From Phytophthora colocasiae (Eukaryota > Oomycota > Peronosporomycetes > Peronosporales > Peronosporaceae): 64,000 nucleotides of DNA. Shown here piece after piece: positions 1 to 10,022 of the stretch. The DNA is taken from assembly GCA_018806915.1 (NCBI GenBank), contig JAGKQI010000045.1:1605629-1669628 (forward strand), written 5' to 3'. The position numbers and the translations under genes are program-made. The notes under the pieces were generated by a model, which did no database searches, was not told where the DNA came from, and worked only from the letters and a program-made list of their open reading frames with translations. Positions within the stretch are counted from its first letter, which is position 1. Each line of letters begins with the position of its first letter.

Positions 1-84
1 TAACATTGTGATTCTGTGGGTATCCCCATGCCGCCTTGAGCTGTCATTTTCCTATACGTATTAGCGCGGTACTTATCGGATAAT

Positions 85-105
85 TTTTACTCATTCTACT
101 TTACA
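85..105 (+). promoter_or_regulatory. Possible oomycete initiator for channel gene 1
   Basis: The block around 90-98 reads CTCATTCT and is followed by a pyrimidine/A-rich stretch. This resembles the oomycete initiator (TCAYTYY-like) that marks transcription starts. It lies about 165 bp upstream of the first in-frame ATG of the channel gene. A similar TTCATTCT lies upstream of channel gene 2. This is a short-motif match only; no transcript evidence is available. Another TCATTTTCC lies at about 45-53 and could serve instead. Confidence 0.3.
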
Positions 106-243
106 CCTTTACAGGTGAAACTTCTTTTCCAGAAATACACGGAAGCTTTGCGCGGACGGAGACCGAAACCCCCGGTCCTTCTCCCCCAACCAACAACAAG
201 GAGATCTCAGCGGACTGCTTCTCGCCGCAGTAGCTTTTGTTTT

Positions 244-264
244 ATGGAATTCACAGAGAAATGA
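244..264 (+). other. Six-codon upstream ORF overlapping the channel gene start
   Basis: An ATG at 244 opens a six-codon frame whose TGA stop (262-264) overlaps the channel gene's first in-frame ATG (261-263) as ATGA. If transcription starts upstream, ribosomes would meet this minicistron first and would have to reinitiate or leaky-scan. Seen directly in the sequence; any regulatory role is inference. Confidence 0.4.
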
Positions 265-3200
265 CTCGCAAAGTGTACGCGTCAGGGCCGAAGCAATCCA
301 CTGTGACGGTGACTGGGCCCCCAGTTGGAAATTGCTCTACTGTTTACGTCCCTAAGAGAGCAACAAGGTATCCAAAGCGCATATTCTTGAAGTCGTGGCA
401 GCAATTCTGCCGGCGAACATTTGCACCAGTTGAGAAGGTATACAAACGTTTATCGTGGACAACTCGGCAGACAATTCGTGTGGGAATTAGTCTCTACGCG
501 TTGGTATACATTTTCCTCTCGGTTCCGTTCCGACTAGCGTTTTATTACAATCCGTACGGGAAACATGAGGCCACTCACGTTCATCATTGGACTGCAGAGC
601 TTACGGTGTTTGCAGTATTGGACGCTGTGGCAGACTTGATCGGGGCTATCGAGTTTCTTCGCTTCTACCGAATGCAAAGAGGCCTGATATCAAGATTTAT
701 GAGCTTTGATCCCAGAGTTCTATCGCGAGCTGACTTCCAAGTTAATAGAATGCTGGTGCGTGGGTCTTCATTCAACAATCTACAGAGAGGAAAGACCAAG
801 TGGACACTGGCGTCCATTGGGAAAGCAGCCACAGAACCAGGAAACAGTGCAGACGACTCCATTTCGCAACGAAATTTTGTCAGGGAGCGGAAGGCACAGT
901 TTGCGCTCGAAATCATTGCGTTGGTGCCGGTGGAGATCATTCCTTACGCTTCAGGAACGTTCAATTCTTTGCATCTGGTTCGGATCACCAAGTTATGCCG
1001 GCTTTATCGTCTTCAGCAATGTGTGGAACGAATCGCTAAGATCTACTCGGATCGGACTTGGATTCAGCACATTTCCTCCACCGGTATCGACAGCTTGGTA
1101 CGGAACATTGGACTCTGTGCAGGTCTGTGTCACTGGGTTGCTTGCGGATATATGATGATCGCTCATGCACAATGTGGAATTTCCCTCGAAGCCTGTGATG
1201 AACGGATAGAAACTAGCTGGGTCGTGAGAGATCGCCTTTTCGGCGCAACGGTGACTCGGAAGTACTGCCGGACGTTGTATTGGGCGTCTCGAATGCTCGT
1301 GTTGCTTGGTTATGATGACGTTACACCCGTTTCAGATGCGGAGACGGTGTACGCAGTACTCGTGAACGTCTTGGGGGCGCTTTTCGGGTCATCACTTTTG
1401 GCCACTTTCCTCTTCATTTTTCGCTTTCGGAACGCTCGATACGCAGCGTTTGCCACGCATATCGACAACGCGCGAGAGTATATGAAGTCGCAGAACATTC
1501 CTCGTGCTTTAAGACGGCAAGTGATCTCGTATTTCAATTACTCGTGGAATACCCACCACAGTTTGGACAGCGAGGAGGCGTTGCACTTGATGCCGAAACA
1601 TTTGCAATCCAAAGTTGTATCAACCTTGAAGGCTAGTCGTATTAAACAAGTCTGCTTCCTTGTGAAGGAAAGCGTCGAGTTCATTAACCTCCTTGCAGCT
1701 GCACTGGCGCGGCGCGTTTACTCCCCCATGGACCAAATTATCGAGCCCAAGTTTAACGCGCAAATGTTCTTCGTAATTCGGGGTAGAGTGGCACTTTCGG
1801 CTTTCAATGGCTCAAATCCGAAGGAGTGCCACACTGGAGACTTTTTTGCAGATACCTGTTTACTTTTCCCAGAGAAGTTCGAAGAGAAAGCGATCGCCAA
1901 GACTTTCTGCGAGCTCTACGTGTTGGCGAAAGCCAAATTTGACGATACGGTGAGTGACTTTTACCGTGAGACTGCACCGGAAGTAAGAGCTCGAATGGCT
2001 GAGATCCACGAGAAGCATACAATTCAACTGCGCAAAACCAAGAAACTACTGGGAATGCGAGCTCGAGGTGCAAGCGGAAATGGAGCATCGTTCGGGGGGA
2101 GCCCTCACAGTCTCGCGACTGATACTTTGACGCATTTGCATCATAAAGCGGGCTGGAGGTTCCCTGGTTCCTCCTTCCGGGTATATTGGGATGCAGCACG
2201 GTTGTTCGCTACCATTTACGTCGCCTTTGAGGTTCCGTATTACTCTGTTTTCGTCTCCATGACCGAAGACCAGCGTATGTTTGGGGAGCAGCCTGTAATG
2301 GGGCTTCGGTACACCACCACACTGCTTGTTGAGGTTCTTTTTGGGGTTCATATCATCCTACGCTCGCGTTTTCTGGTGCATTTAGATCCTATCGTGATGC
2401 TAACGGTAGACGACCCGGAGCTGATCTTTGCTGCGTACAAGGCCCATGGATTTTTCCCGGATCTTATCGCATGGTTACCTATTGGAATTATTTTAGAATC
2501 ACTGGCAACAGCCTACGGACAACAATACGCATCAATTGCTCGCCTACTGCGTCTGCTGCGACTACGGGAGGTCCCTGAATTACTCTGGAATGTCTGTGAC
2601 TACTACAGTGTGAGCTCGAAAGCCCACCTTGTGATTTCTTTGATCCTTGGAGTAACGTTCATGCTGCACGTGGTGGGCTGTGTGTGGTTTGAAATGGCGT
2701 GGATACCACACGGAGAAACGTTGGATGCTGCTAAGGAAAGTACCATGCTCACAATGACTCGAGGCGAATGTTTACACCAGGCTACACTGTTTGGCAATTG
2801 TTCCTGGGTTATGTTTGACTGCTACGCGAATATTGGCGAAGCTTTCCCAGCAGAAGATCCTGAATCGATGTATAAAGCTTCTTTTGCGTACATGCGGTCA
2901 GTGTATTGGGCCATTGTGACTCTCACAGCAGTGGGTTATGGTGATATTGCAGCATACTCCACAGCAGAGAGTGTCTTTGCCGCTTTCTGGATCTTCATCG
3001 GTGGGATTATTAATTTCGGAGTTGTGGGTGCAATGTCAAGCACTATTTCGAATGCTATGGCCCCACATCACCATCATATTGAAAAACTCAATGCTCTGAA
3101 CAGTATTCTTGAGCGTATGGATATCTCCGAGAAGCTGAGCACTGAGATCCGACGCTTTTACCACCACGAATTCACCGAACGCAAGAGAGCTTATGAATCT

Positions 3201-6200
3201 CAATTACTATCGCATTTACCAGACCATCTTTGCTACGAGATCTCGTCCATGCTGCACTCTGAAGCTGTGAAGAGTGTGGCACTCTTTGATTCCGCTAGTA
3301 TCGAATTTCTCAAGGAAGTTACGGGGAAATTCCGTCACCGAACATACCAGAATGGGGATACTATTTGTCTTGAAGGGAATATCTGTCGCGAGTTCCTAGT
3401 ACTTTTGCACGGCAGTAAAGTGAACGTCTTCTTTCGGTCGAGGAAAGTTCCCATTCGTGCTCTTCAAGAAGGGGACTGCTACGGGGTTAATTCGTTCTTG
3501 CTACGGCGTCCACACTCAGCAACGCTCTCAGCAGCCTCGCTTGTTCACGCTTCGGTAATGACTCGAGAACAATTCGACGTCATTCAACGGAAGTTTGAAG
3601 ACGATTTACGTGACATGAAAGAGGAAGCACAAACACTTTGGATCGAGCAGCAGCGGAATATGAAGCGGATCGTACATAATCTTGAAAGGCTGAAACTACA
3701 GCCGCACATGATGTCAACTGCAACGCTATTTTATCAAGGAGATACCTCTGTGAATGCAATTAGCGCTGGAAAGGAGGCTAAAGTGGAGCGAGATGTTCAC
3801 GCAACCCGTAACAGGATCGAGAGCCTATGGCATGCAGTTATCACGTCCTGGAACGTGTATAACGCTGTGTTCGTGATCTTACGGATCTGTTTCCACTCCC
3901 ACTTACACTATTCCAACACCAGTATTTGGGTGACTGACCTCTGTTGTGACGCATGCTTTGCGGCAGATATTTATCTGCGGTTATTTTATTTCGGATGCCC
4001 TGAAGCTGGTGTGGACAACTTAGTAAACCGACTGGAGATGGACAGACAATTCCTTCGCAGCTCAGCATTTAGATGGAATATTGTGGCATCCGTGCCGATC
4101 TACATCCCGTACTCAAGTGGTTCAATGGCTACAAGTTTAGCGCGATTACCAAGATTAATCCGGTGTCTCGATCTTGTGGCGTACTTGGATGACGTGATTG
4201 TGCAGATTCAGCAGCGTTTTGCGTCGCATAACGTTTATGCTTATCTGAGTCCTGCTAAATTGATGATTATTCTCGCATTGGCGGCGCATTACGTGGGTTG
4301 CATCTTTTTCCTCATTTCGGAGAACGAGTGCCACCATGTGGAGCGCTGCTGGATGGAACATGATCACATGCTACACCAGTATCATCATTCTGTGCCAATG
4401 TTATACGCAAAAACGTTTTATTGGGCAATTACGACGCTTTTACTCGTTGGTTCTCGTGAAATTGTTCCGAGGGATACGGCAGGGACATTATGGACGAGCT
4501 TCACGTGTTTGTGCTGTACATTCATCATCGGCCACATTGTTGGAGAGATTTCGGAATTAATTCTCGAGCTCGGAAAGGAAACAAAACAGTATAAAGCTCG
4601 GATTGCCAGCTTTGACAGCTTTGCAAAGGAACATGAGCTGCCTGAAGGGTTGCGCAAACGTGTCGTCTTCTTCTTCCGCCTCCAGTTTGAGCATACCAAA
4701 GGCTTGGATATGCATCATACGACCCACGATTTATCCGCCAATCTTCAGCTTAAATTCATGCTGGAAATTTACGGCCACTCGATCGCGTTAATGCCGATCA
4801 GCCGCTTCCTGACATCTTCGCAAGTAAACAACCTCGCGTTGCGTCTCAAATCGGAGTTGTTTATCCCCGGAGATAATATCCTAGTGGAAGGGACCTTCGG
4901 GAGTCGGTTGTGCATCCTACGCAAAGGCCTGGGTGCTGTCTTTTGGTCCAGCTCAGTAACGAACGTTACAGTCTTGATGGAGGGGGCGTTGTTCGGCGAA
5001 GTGGCTTTCTTTCTCTCTGGTCAGCGAAGACTCGCCACTGTGCGAGCCACCACATCGTGCGAAGTGCTCTACGTCATTAAACATGACTGGCAGGAGCTGT
5101 GGACGACTACGGGTGATCTCTCGGATACGCAGGTGCAGAAGCACGCACTGCATGCGATTTTGGATTGGGTCCATGTTCGATTGTACAGGTATCAGAGATC
5201 CTGTCTGCGTATTGCGAATAAAGCTAAACGGTTGCTAGCTGCACGTCATCATGCCCCAACCAGTCTCCACGCGACAGCAGCAGCCGCTACGGGTACACTC
5301 CGGGCGAAAACAAGACTTTCCGCCGTATTATTGAGCCACCACGACCCCAGCAACCCCCATCTGACATCTTTCCATGCGCCGCCAAAGCCAGTGTTGACTA
5401 AGCGCCTCTCGATATCATCGGAAATGCAGCTCCTTGAGCGGAAAACGAGGTATATTCAGGCCAAAACCGAAAAATGCGCTAAGAAATTTCACCCAGCTAT
5501 TGAGGCCATGCAAGCCCATCGACGGTCGACCTCCATCATGTCCGGAAGGAGTCTACGATCCAGTGTCACTCACTCGAGTAAGGGAAGCACAGCGAGTGGA
5601 ATGTATCGCAGCACGATTGGAGACCCTGTGGCCCCACTTTCTCACAGTAACAGCGCGTCAGGGACGGATATCCGCATGCTGCAGTTTATGGTGGACATCA
5701 GTCCGATTAATAAGCTTGTGCGTGAATGTCTTTCTGATGAGCATCTTCGAGCAGTGGAGAATGAATGTTGGACGCGGTTCAAACTACTGTCATCATCACA
5801 GTATATTGTGAATAGATTGTTGGAGGAGTTGGCGCCGAAGGAGTCGACGTTCATGCGCATGGGGATTTCTGGCGCAGCAGAGCAGCGGACTCAGATCAAG
5901 ATCAATCCTACTCGAGGCAAACTGGTTCGGACTCGATCGTTTCGATATGATGATGTTACTCATAGGAAACAAAGAGTACACAGCCTCGCACTGGAAGCCT
6001 CACCCAGTAAACAATTGAGCGGACCCAATACGGCGAAGAAGTGGAAAGCTGCTGCTATGGCTGCCTCCCCGAATCTAGGCTCCATACTGTCGAAAGAAAA
6101 CGGAGGGATGCGTAATCGACGGTTTTCTACTGCTGCAATTGCACCTCAAGCCCCATTTAAACGAGTTGCACCCCCCAAATCGGAGCAAGCGGCTCGGTTA

Positions 6201-8537
6201 ACGCGTATGCTACGTTGCCGCTCTCTCCCTCAATTCGACCGAAAATTCTTCGACCAAATCCGAGAAGAAGATGGCCAGTTGTCTATGAACACGTCGCAAT
6301 CTGGAATCGACTTTGAAATTCTACAGCGGTGTCAACGGCCGGAGTATTCGACACACCTCACGCTGTTTCATCAATATCGAACCTGGAAAGACCAACGACG
6401 ATCTGTAGTTGTACCAGACCCATCGAAGAAGGCTTGGTCTCCTTCAACACGTGAGCCTGGAGCTGGAATAGATCATCGATCCACCATTGTAGGTTCGAGG
6501 CTGCAGCTCTCCAGCCAGCAAGCGCTTCATGCCGCTAGAATTGAGCTTCAAGCCAAGGAATTTATCAAGATGGTCAAGCAGATGGGCAAAGGTTGGGACG
6601 TTATTATGCTGTTGGTGGCTACTTATCACTTGATAGTTACGCCGTTCAAAGTGTGTTTCTCCCACGATCTCTCTAAGATGTCGAGCGAGTCATTGCATGG
6701 CTGGTCGGGGTTTGAGATCTTCTTGGATTGTTTGTGTGTCTTTGACGTGGTGTATAAAATTCGTAATAGCTCGACGGCTCACGAAGGAGGGATCACAACT
6801 ACTGCAAACACTCGTCGTCGACGTGGTTTTCGTGATGCATTATTGAATCCAGTGATACGGACGGATATTTTCGCGATGCTCCCGCTCGAGCTCCTCTTAC
6901 TATCAGGGAATATTCGCGTTCCCTTGCCATATGCTTCAGGCCACGGAGAAGTGGAGATATCATGGTGGACAACTTGCTGGCTATTACGGATGAACCGGAT
7001 GTTTCTAGTCGGTCGAATCGAGCCGTTGTCGGAGCAGCTCTTCCAGTTTATTATCTACGACCGGAAAATACAGGTTAACGAGGCGTTTCTCTATTTTGTA
7101 AGAGGATTGCTGTCGTGGCTTACGATGGGTCACTTGCTCGCCTGCATTTGGTTTCTGACGAGCGATCTGGGTTTTTATCACTACGGAACATCCTGGCTTT
7201 CTACTTCTGGAATGCTTACGTTTATTGGCGAAATCCCTGAAGTTGAAGAACATGGGAGACGACTGAATCAAGTGCTCTCGGGCTTCTCATTAGAAGTGAT
7301 TTGTCTCGATCGGAAGTATCTCCGCTCTCTTCTCTTTTCTCTGGAATGCATCTCCACTTTATTTTCTGGGGATATTCTCTCTATGAATCCAGCGGAGCTC
7401 TTGGCAGAGATTGCGATTACATTGTGGAGTATTTACATCTACGGAGCGCTAGTAGGCGCTCAAGGAGAGCTGCTAGATTCTCGTGCGAAGCGAGAGGCTG
7501 CGTTCGAACAAACATTGGGAGAATTACAGCATTATTTAGTCCAAAACGATGTTCCTAAAGGGATCAAGCGCCAGGTTAAAGCCTACTATGCACGATTGTG
7601 GCGAAGACGAAAGGGTGAAGCTGAATTCGCCGCCGTTGAAAAGGTCTCTCGAGCTTTGTATGAAGATGTGGTGTTATCGACAGCACGTAATTTTGCCATA
7701 CAGGTCAAAGTGTTTCAAGCTCTCGATGAGCAGTTTCTACGTGCTTTACTGGTGTGTTTGGAGTATGTGGTGTGCTCCGAAAACGAGGAAGTCTTTGTAG
7801 TAGGTGACATGGATCGCAATATGTATTTTATCGCACATGGTCGAGTCTCCGTTCGATGGGGCTCCAGTGAGTCAATACGGGAAAGAGGAGAGTTCTTCGG
7901 GGAACTGGCGTTGCTTTATGGTATCCCCAGACTGGAAACTTGTGTGGCAATTAGTGTGGCGGAGCTGTATCGGCTAGACCACGAGCCGTACGAGAAATTA
8001 CTTCGTGAATTCCCAGAGTATCGAGCACGTAACAAATTGGCCTGGACTACTCAGCCTTCTGGGTCCATTCGAGACCGTTCCATCATGGAAGAAGCTTTAC
8101 GTTGTTTCCGACAATTCTCTCCTCTTGGCGTGGCTGCCAATGGTAAAACGCAAGGACCGACATCACTGAATATCAGTACGTTAGTGAGCATAGCTGAACG
8201 AGTGGATGCCCAACTGCCGCACTCGTACATTTACCGCTCTGCGATGGAGTTGCTGTCGAGACTGAGCAAAGTGGACCCATTAGAAGCTAAGGACCTCTTT
8301 CTTAAAAGTCGAGACGGGGCACGAAAACAACTCAAAGCAGCGTTGGGAGTTGTCACAGCACGAGAAGACCCGGACGAGGTTCGGAGTTTCAACTCACGGT
8401 GTCCGTCGCCACGAACTGAAAAGGATACTGAGAGGCACAGTGACAGTTTGGAGCAATTGGAAGCAGCAGTGGCGGAGCTATCGACACCGTCTACCATAAC
8501 GAAGTCACCATCTTGGCGACTTATTGAAGAGCAGTAG
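261..8537 (+). CDS. Four-repeat cyclic-nucleotide-gated-type ion channel (copy 1, intact)
   Basis: Intronless gene of about 2,758 codons from the ATG at 261; the open frame reaches further 5' without an ATG. It should be a membrane cation channel. Four complete CNG/HCN-like units follow each other, each with hydrophobic S1-S6 segments, an Arg/Lys-spaced S4, a pore loop, a C-linker and a cyclic-nucleotide-binding domain (CNBD). Pore signatures are GYDD (350-353), canonical VGYGD (892-895), GSRE (1397-1400) and LFSGD (2368-2371). CNBDs lie near 482-562, 1026-1110, 1532-1613 and 2502-2580. III keeps FGEV (from 1578) with Arg-Arg 1589-1590, and IV keeps FGEL (from 2546) with Arg 2557. I and II have FAD and YGV instead and lack the Arg-Ala-Thr turn. 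A Ser-rich linker of about 480 residues separates units III and IV. It is about four times the length of a usual CNG subunit, so one chain could form a pseudo-tetramer, as in CNGK channels of sea urchin sperm. Paralogues lie at 31333-39354 and 39595-48943. Confidence 0.9.
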   Translation: MTRKVYASGPKQSTVTVTGPPVGNCSTVYVPKRATRYPKRIFLKSWQQFCRRTFAPVEKVYKRLSWTTRQTIRVGISLYALVYIFLSVPFRLAFYYNPYGKHEATHVHHWTAELTVFAVLDAVADLIGAIEFLRFYRMQRGLISRFMSFDPRVLSRADFQVNRMLVRGSSFNNLQRGKTKWTLASIGKAATEPGNSADDSISQRNFVRERKAQFALEIIALVPVEIIPYASGTFNSLHLVRITKLCRLYRLQQCVERIAKIYSDRTWIQHISSTGIDSLVRNIGLCAGLCHWVACGYMMIAHAQCGISLEACDERIETSWVVRDRLFGATVTRKYCRTLYWASRMLVLLGYDDVTPVSDAETVYAVLVNVLGALFGSSLLATFLFIFRFRNARYAAFATHIDNAREYMKSQNIPRALRRQVISYFNYSWNTHHSLDSEEALHLMPKHLQSKVVSTLKASRIKQVCFLVKESVEFINLLAAALARRVYSPMDQIIEPKFNAQMFFVIRGRVALSAFNGSNPKECHTGDFFADTCLLFPEKFEEKAIAKTFCELYVLAKAKFDDTVSDFYRETAPEVRARMAEIHEKHTIQLRKTKKLLGMRARGASGNGASFGGSPHSLATDTLTHLHHKAGWRFPGSSFRVYWDAARLFATIYVAFEVPYYSVFVSMTEDQRMFGEQPVMGLRYTTTLLVEVLFGVHIILRSRFLVHLDPIVMLTVDDPELIFAAYKAHGFFPDLIAWLPIGIILESLATAYGQQYASIARLLRLLRLREVPELLWNVCDYYSVSSKAHLVISLILGVTFMLHVVGCVWFEMAWIPHGETLDAAKESTMLTMTRGECLHQATLFGNCSWVMFDCYANIGEAFPAEDPESMYKASFAYMRSVYWAIVTLTAVGYGDIAAYSTAESVFAAFWIFIGGIINFGVVGAMSSTISNAMAPHHHHIEKLNALNSILERMDISEKLSTEIRRFYHHEFTERKRAYESQLLSHLPDHLCYEISSMLHSEAVKSVALFDSASIEFLKEVTGKFRHRTYQNGDTICLEGNICREFLVLLHGSKVNVFFRSRKVPIRALQEGDCYGVNSFLLRRPHSATLSAASLVHASVMTREQFDVIQRKFEDDLRDMKEEAQTLWIEQQRNMKRIVHNLERLKLQPHMMSTATLFYQGDTSVNAISAGKEAKVERDVHATRNRIESLWHAVITSWNVYNAVFVILRICFHSHLHYSNTSIWVTDLCCDACFAADIYLRLFYFGCPEAGVDNLVNRLEMDRQFLRSSAFRWNIVASVPIYIPYSSGSMATSLARLPRLIRCLDLVAYLDDVIVQIQQRFASHNVYAYLSPAKLMIILALAAHYVGCIFFLISENECHHVERCWMEHDHMLHQYHHSVPMLYAKTFYWAITTLLLVGSREIVPRDTAGTLWTSFTCLCCTFIIGHIVGEISELILELGKETKQYKARIASFDSFAKEHELPEGLRKRVVFFFRLQFEHTKGLDMHHTTHDLSANLQLKFMLEIYGHSIALMPISRFLTSSQVNNLALRLKSELFIPGDNILVEGTFGSRLCILRKGLGAVFWSSSVTNVTVLMEGALFGEVAFFLSGQRRLATVRATTSCEVLYVIKHDWQELWTTTGDLSDTQVQKHALHAILDWVHVRLYRYQRSCLRIANKAKRLLAARHHAPTSLHATAAAATGTLRAKTRLSAVLLSHHDPSNPHLTSFHAPPKPVLTKRLSISSEMQLLERKTRYIQAKTEKCAKKFHPAIEAMQAHRRSTSIMSGRSLRSSVTHSSKGSTASGMYRSTIGDPVAPLSHSNSASGTDIRMLQFMVDISPINKLVRECLSDEHLRAVENECWTRFKLLSSSQYIVNRLLEELAPKESTFMRMGISGAAEQRTQIKINPTRGKLVRTRSFRYDDVTHRKQRVHSLALEASPSKQLSGPNTAKKWKAAAMAASPNLGSILSKENGGMRNRRFSTAAIAPQAPFKRVAPPKSEQAARLTRMLRCRSLPQFDRKFFDQIREEDGQLSMNTSQSGIDFEILQRCQRPEYSTHLTLFHQYRTWKDQRRSVVVPDPSKKAWSPSTREPGAGIDHRSTIVGSRLQLSSQQALHAARIELQAKEFIKMVKQMGKGWDVIMLLVATYHLIVTPFKVCFSHDLSKMSSESLHGWSGFEIFLDCLCVFDVVYKIRNSSTAHEGGITTTANTRRRRGFRDALLNPVIRTDIFAMLPLELLLLSGNIRVPLPYASGHGEVEISWWTTCWLLRMNRMFLVGRIEPLSEQLFQFIIYDRKIQVNEAFLYFVRGLLSWLTMGHLLACIWFLTSDLGFYHYGTSWLSTSGMLTFIGEIPEVEEHGRRLNQVLSGFSLEVICLDRKYLRSLLFSLECISTLFSGDILSMNPAELLAEIAITLWSIYIYGALVGAQGELLDSRAKREAAFEQTLGELQHYLVQNDVPKGIKRQVKAYYARLWRRRKGEAEFAAVEKVSRALYEDVVLSTARNFAIQVKVFQALDEQFLRALLVCLEYVVCSENEEVFVVGDMDRNMYFIAHGRVSVRWGSSESIRERGEFFGELALLYGIPRLETCVAISVAELYRLDHEPYEKLLREFPEYRARNKLAWTTQPSGSIRDRSIMEEALRCFRQFSPLGVAANGKTQGPTSLNISTLVSIAERVDAQLPHSYIYRSAMELLSRLSKVDPLEAKDLFLKSRDGARKQLKAALGVVTAREDPDEVRSFNSRCPSPRTEKDTERHSDSLEQLEAAVAELSTPSTITKSPSWRLIEEQ

Positions 8538-8711
8538 CCTTCGAAACGTTGGATGCCCCCTCCAAGTGCGACTCTTACCGACATTTCTAGCCACGCGAGT
8601 CATTTGACATCGGGAGCTCAGTAAATCGTCGTCTACTTGCGACGAATTAGCAAAATTCATTAGAAAATATCATAGTTACTTACTGTGCTCGAATGTGCTA
8701 CGCCTCACCGC
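8538..8711. other. Short convergent intergenic region
   Basis: About 170 bp separates the stop codon of channel gene 1 from the stop codon of the TAZ-PHD gene, which runs towards it. The two 3' ends must share or overlap their untranslated regions. The equivalent gap at the second pair (31300-31332) is only 33 bp. Confidence 0.7.
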
Positions 8712-10022
8712 TCAGACAATCTCTTCTTCGCGAACCTTGACACAGAGTGGCACATTGCAGTTCGGGGTCGAGCAGTTCATGGCATGGAACGCAAACAACT
8801 CCGCTGTGAGCTGAGCAAGTCGGTACTTGCGCCACTTCTCGCTATGCGACGCCCAGCATACACTCCGCAGGAAGCGCTTCATGTGCGCACAGAAGGCGTA
8901 GAACTCCAAATCCGTGCACTTGATGTTGTCGCAGTTGCAGGCATGGATTAACAGCGCATTGCACTTCTCGGGGTCTGCTTCCAACGCCTGTATAATCTGT
9001 GGACAAGTACAACATCTACGATAAGAGCACAATCCTGTACGGTACGACGCTACCACAACGTACCGGAATCGCCGTGGGGTCGTTTCCACCCGTTCCATTA
9101 TCCTGTCCATTTTCAGTTGTCGGCGCAATGCCACTGGGTGCCGCTGTCACTGTTACTGTTGTGTGATTACTTGCTGGAGTTGCACTAGCTTGCGCCGTCC
9201 CTGAATTTGCAGCAGAGCTTGCATCGGCAGCAGCCGTCTGCACCTGTTCTGCTTTCACAGCCACTTCAAACGCAGGATACTTGACGCTGCACTTCGGACA
9301 GTACCACATGCCCTCTGGCACCTTTGGCAGCGGCGGCTTTAGGCAGAAAATATGATACTCTGCGTTGCACTTGTCGCACAAGACGATCTCACTTTCCCGT
9401 TGCGAGCTGTTGCATAACTCGCAGGCCGTCTGCTCCTCTTCTTCTTCTCTCTCCTCCATTTCCACATCCATAGAATGATCCACGTCTGGTTCTTCTTGCT
9501 CCTGATGTTCTTGTACAGCCTTCAATGGCTGGACAGGTTCCAATTGCTGCTCCTGGTGCTGCGATGTGTCCGATTCGAAGTCACTGAGCTCATCCATCGG
9601 GTTCACCTCTCGAGTGTCCATCTCGCTGGACGATTCACTGGTATAGTCTCGGATGTTAATAAATTGAGGCGTAGATCCCCCTGAACGGCTGCCATTGACG
9701 CTGCCATTGACGCTGTCATTAGCCACGACGGGTGGTGTTGTGGTGCCCATACTCGTTGTTGGCAGCGCTAAAAAATGCCATTAAAATTAGGCTTGCCGAT
9801 GACACAAATGCGAATTAGTGACAAAAATGGATACGCACGTTCGGCCTTGACTGCTGGTGCGGGCGGCGCAGACTCGTAGCGAGCGCCACGTCGAGTGTCC
9901 ACAGGGGGCGCTGGTTGACCCGGGAACTTGGAGATCGTGAGCTTCACGAAGGTGTCGATGCGCTGCAGGTCGCAGTCCTGCGCTACTGCGTCCTCCCAGT
10001 TAAAGCGAATGCGCGCAGTCAT
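8712..10022 (-). CDS. PHD-finger and TAZ zinc-finger protein, three exons
   Basis: Spliced model on the minus strand: exon 1 10022-9839, exon 2 9767-9064, exon 3 8996-8712. Introns are 71 bp (GTGCGT...TTTTAG, phase 1) and 67 bp (GTACGT...CCACAG, phase 0), giving 390 residues. The start is the first ATG in the open frame. After a Ser/Glu-rich acidic stretch, residues about 177-221 form a PHD finger (C4HC3, ending WYCPKC), a reader of histone tails in this family. Residues 297-390 form a TAZ-type zinc finger with regular Cys/His spacing, including HACNC, CAHMKRFL, HAMNC and CNVPLC. TAZ fingers bind transcription-factor activation domains in CBP/p300, but no bromodomain or acetyltransferase domain is present. 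The likely role is a nuclear chromatin adaptor (inference). It is convergent with channel gene 1. Confidence 0.82.
8997..9063 (-). other. Intron 2 of the PHD-TAZ gene
   Basis: 67 bp, donor GTACGT and acceptor CCACAG, phase 0. It lies directly before the TAZ exon. The TAZ-only gene at 30860-31299 has a phase-0 intron at the same place, and its TAZ exon has the same length (285 nt with the stop). Confidence 0.75.
9768..9838 (-). other. Intron 1 of the PHD-TAZ gene
   Basis: 71 bp, donor GTGCGT and acceptor TTTTAG on the minus strand. Splicing joins a codon split after its first base, giving proline, and keeps the reading frame into the acidic region before the PHD finger. Confidence 0.7.
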
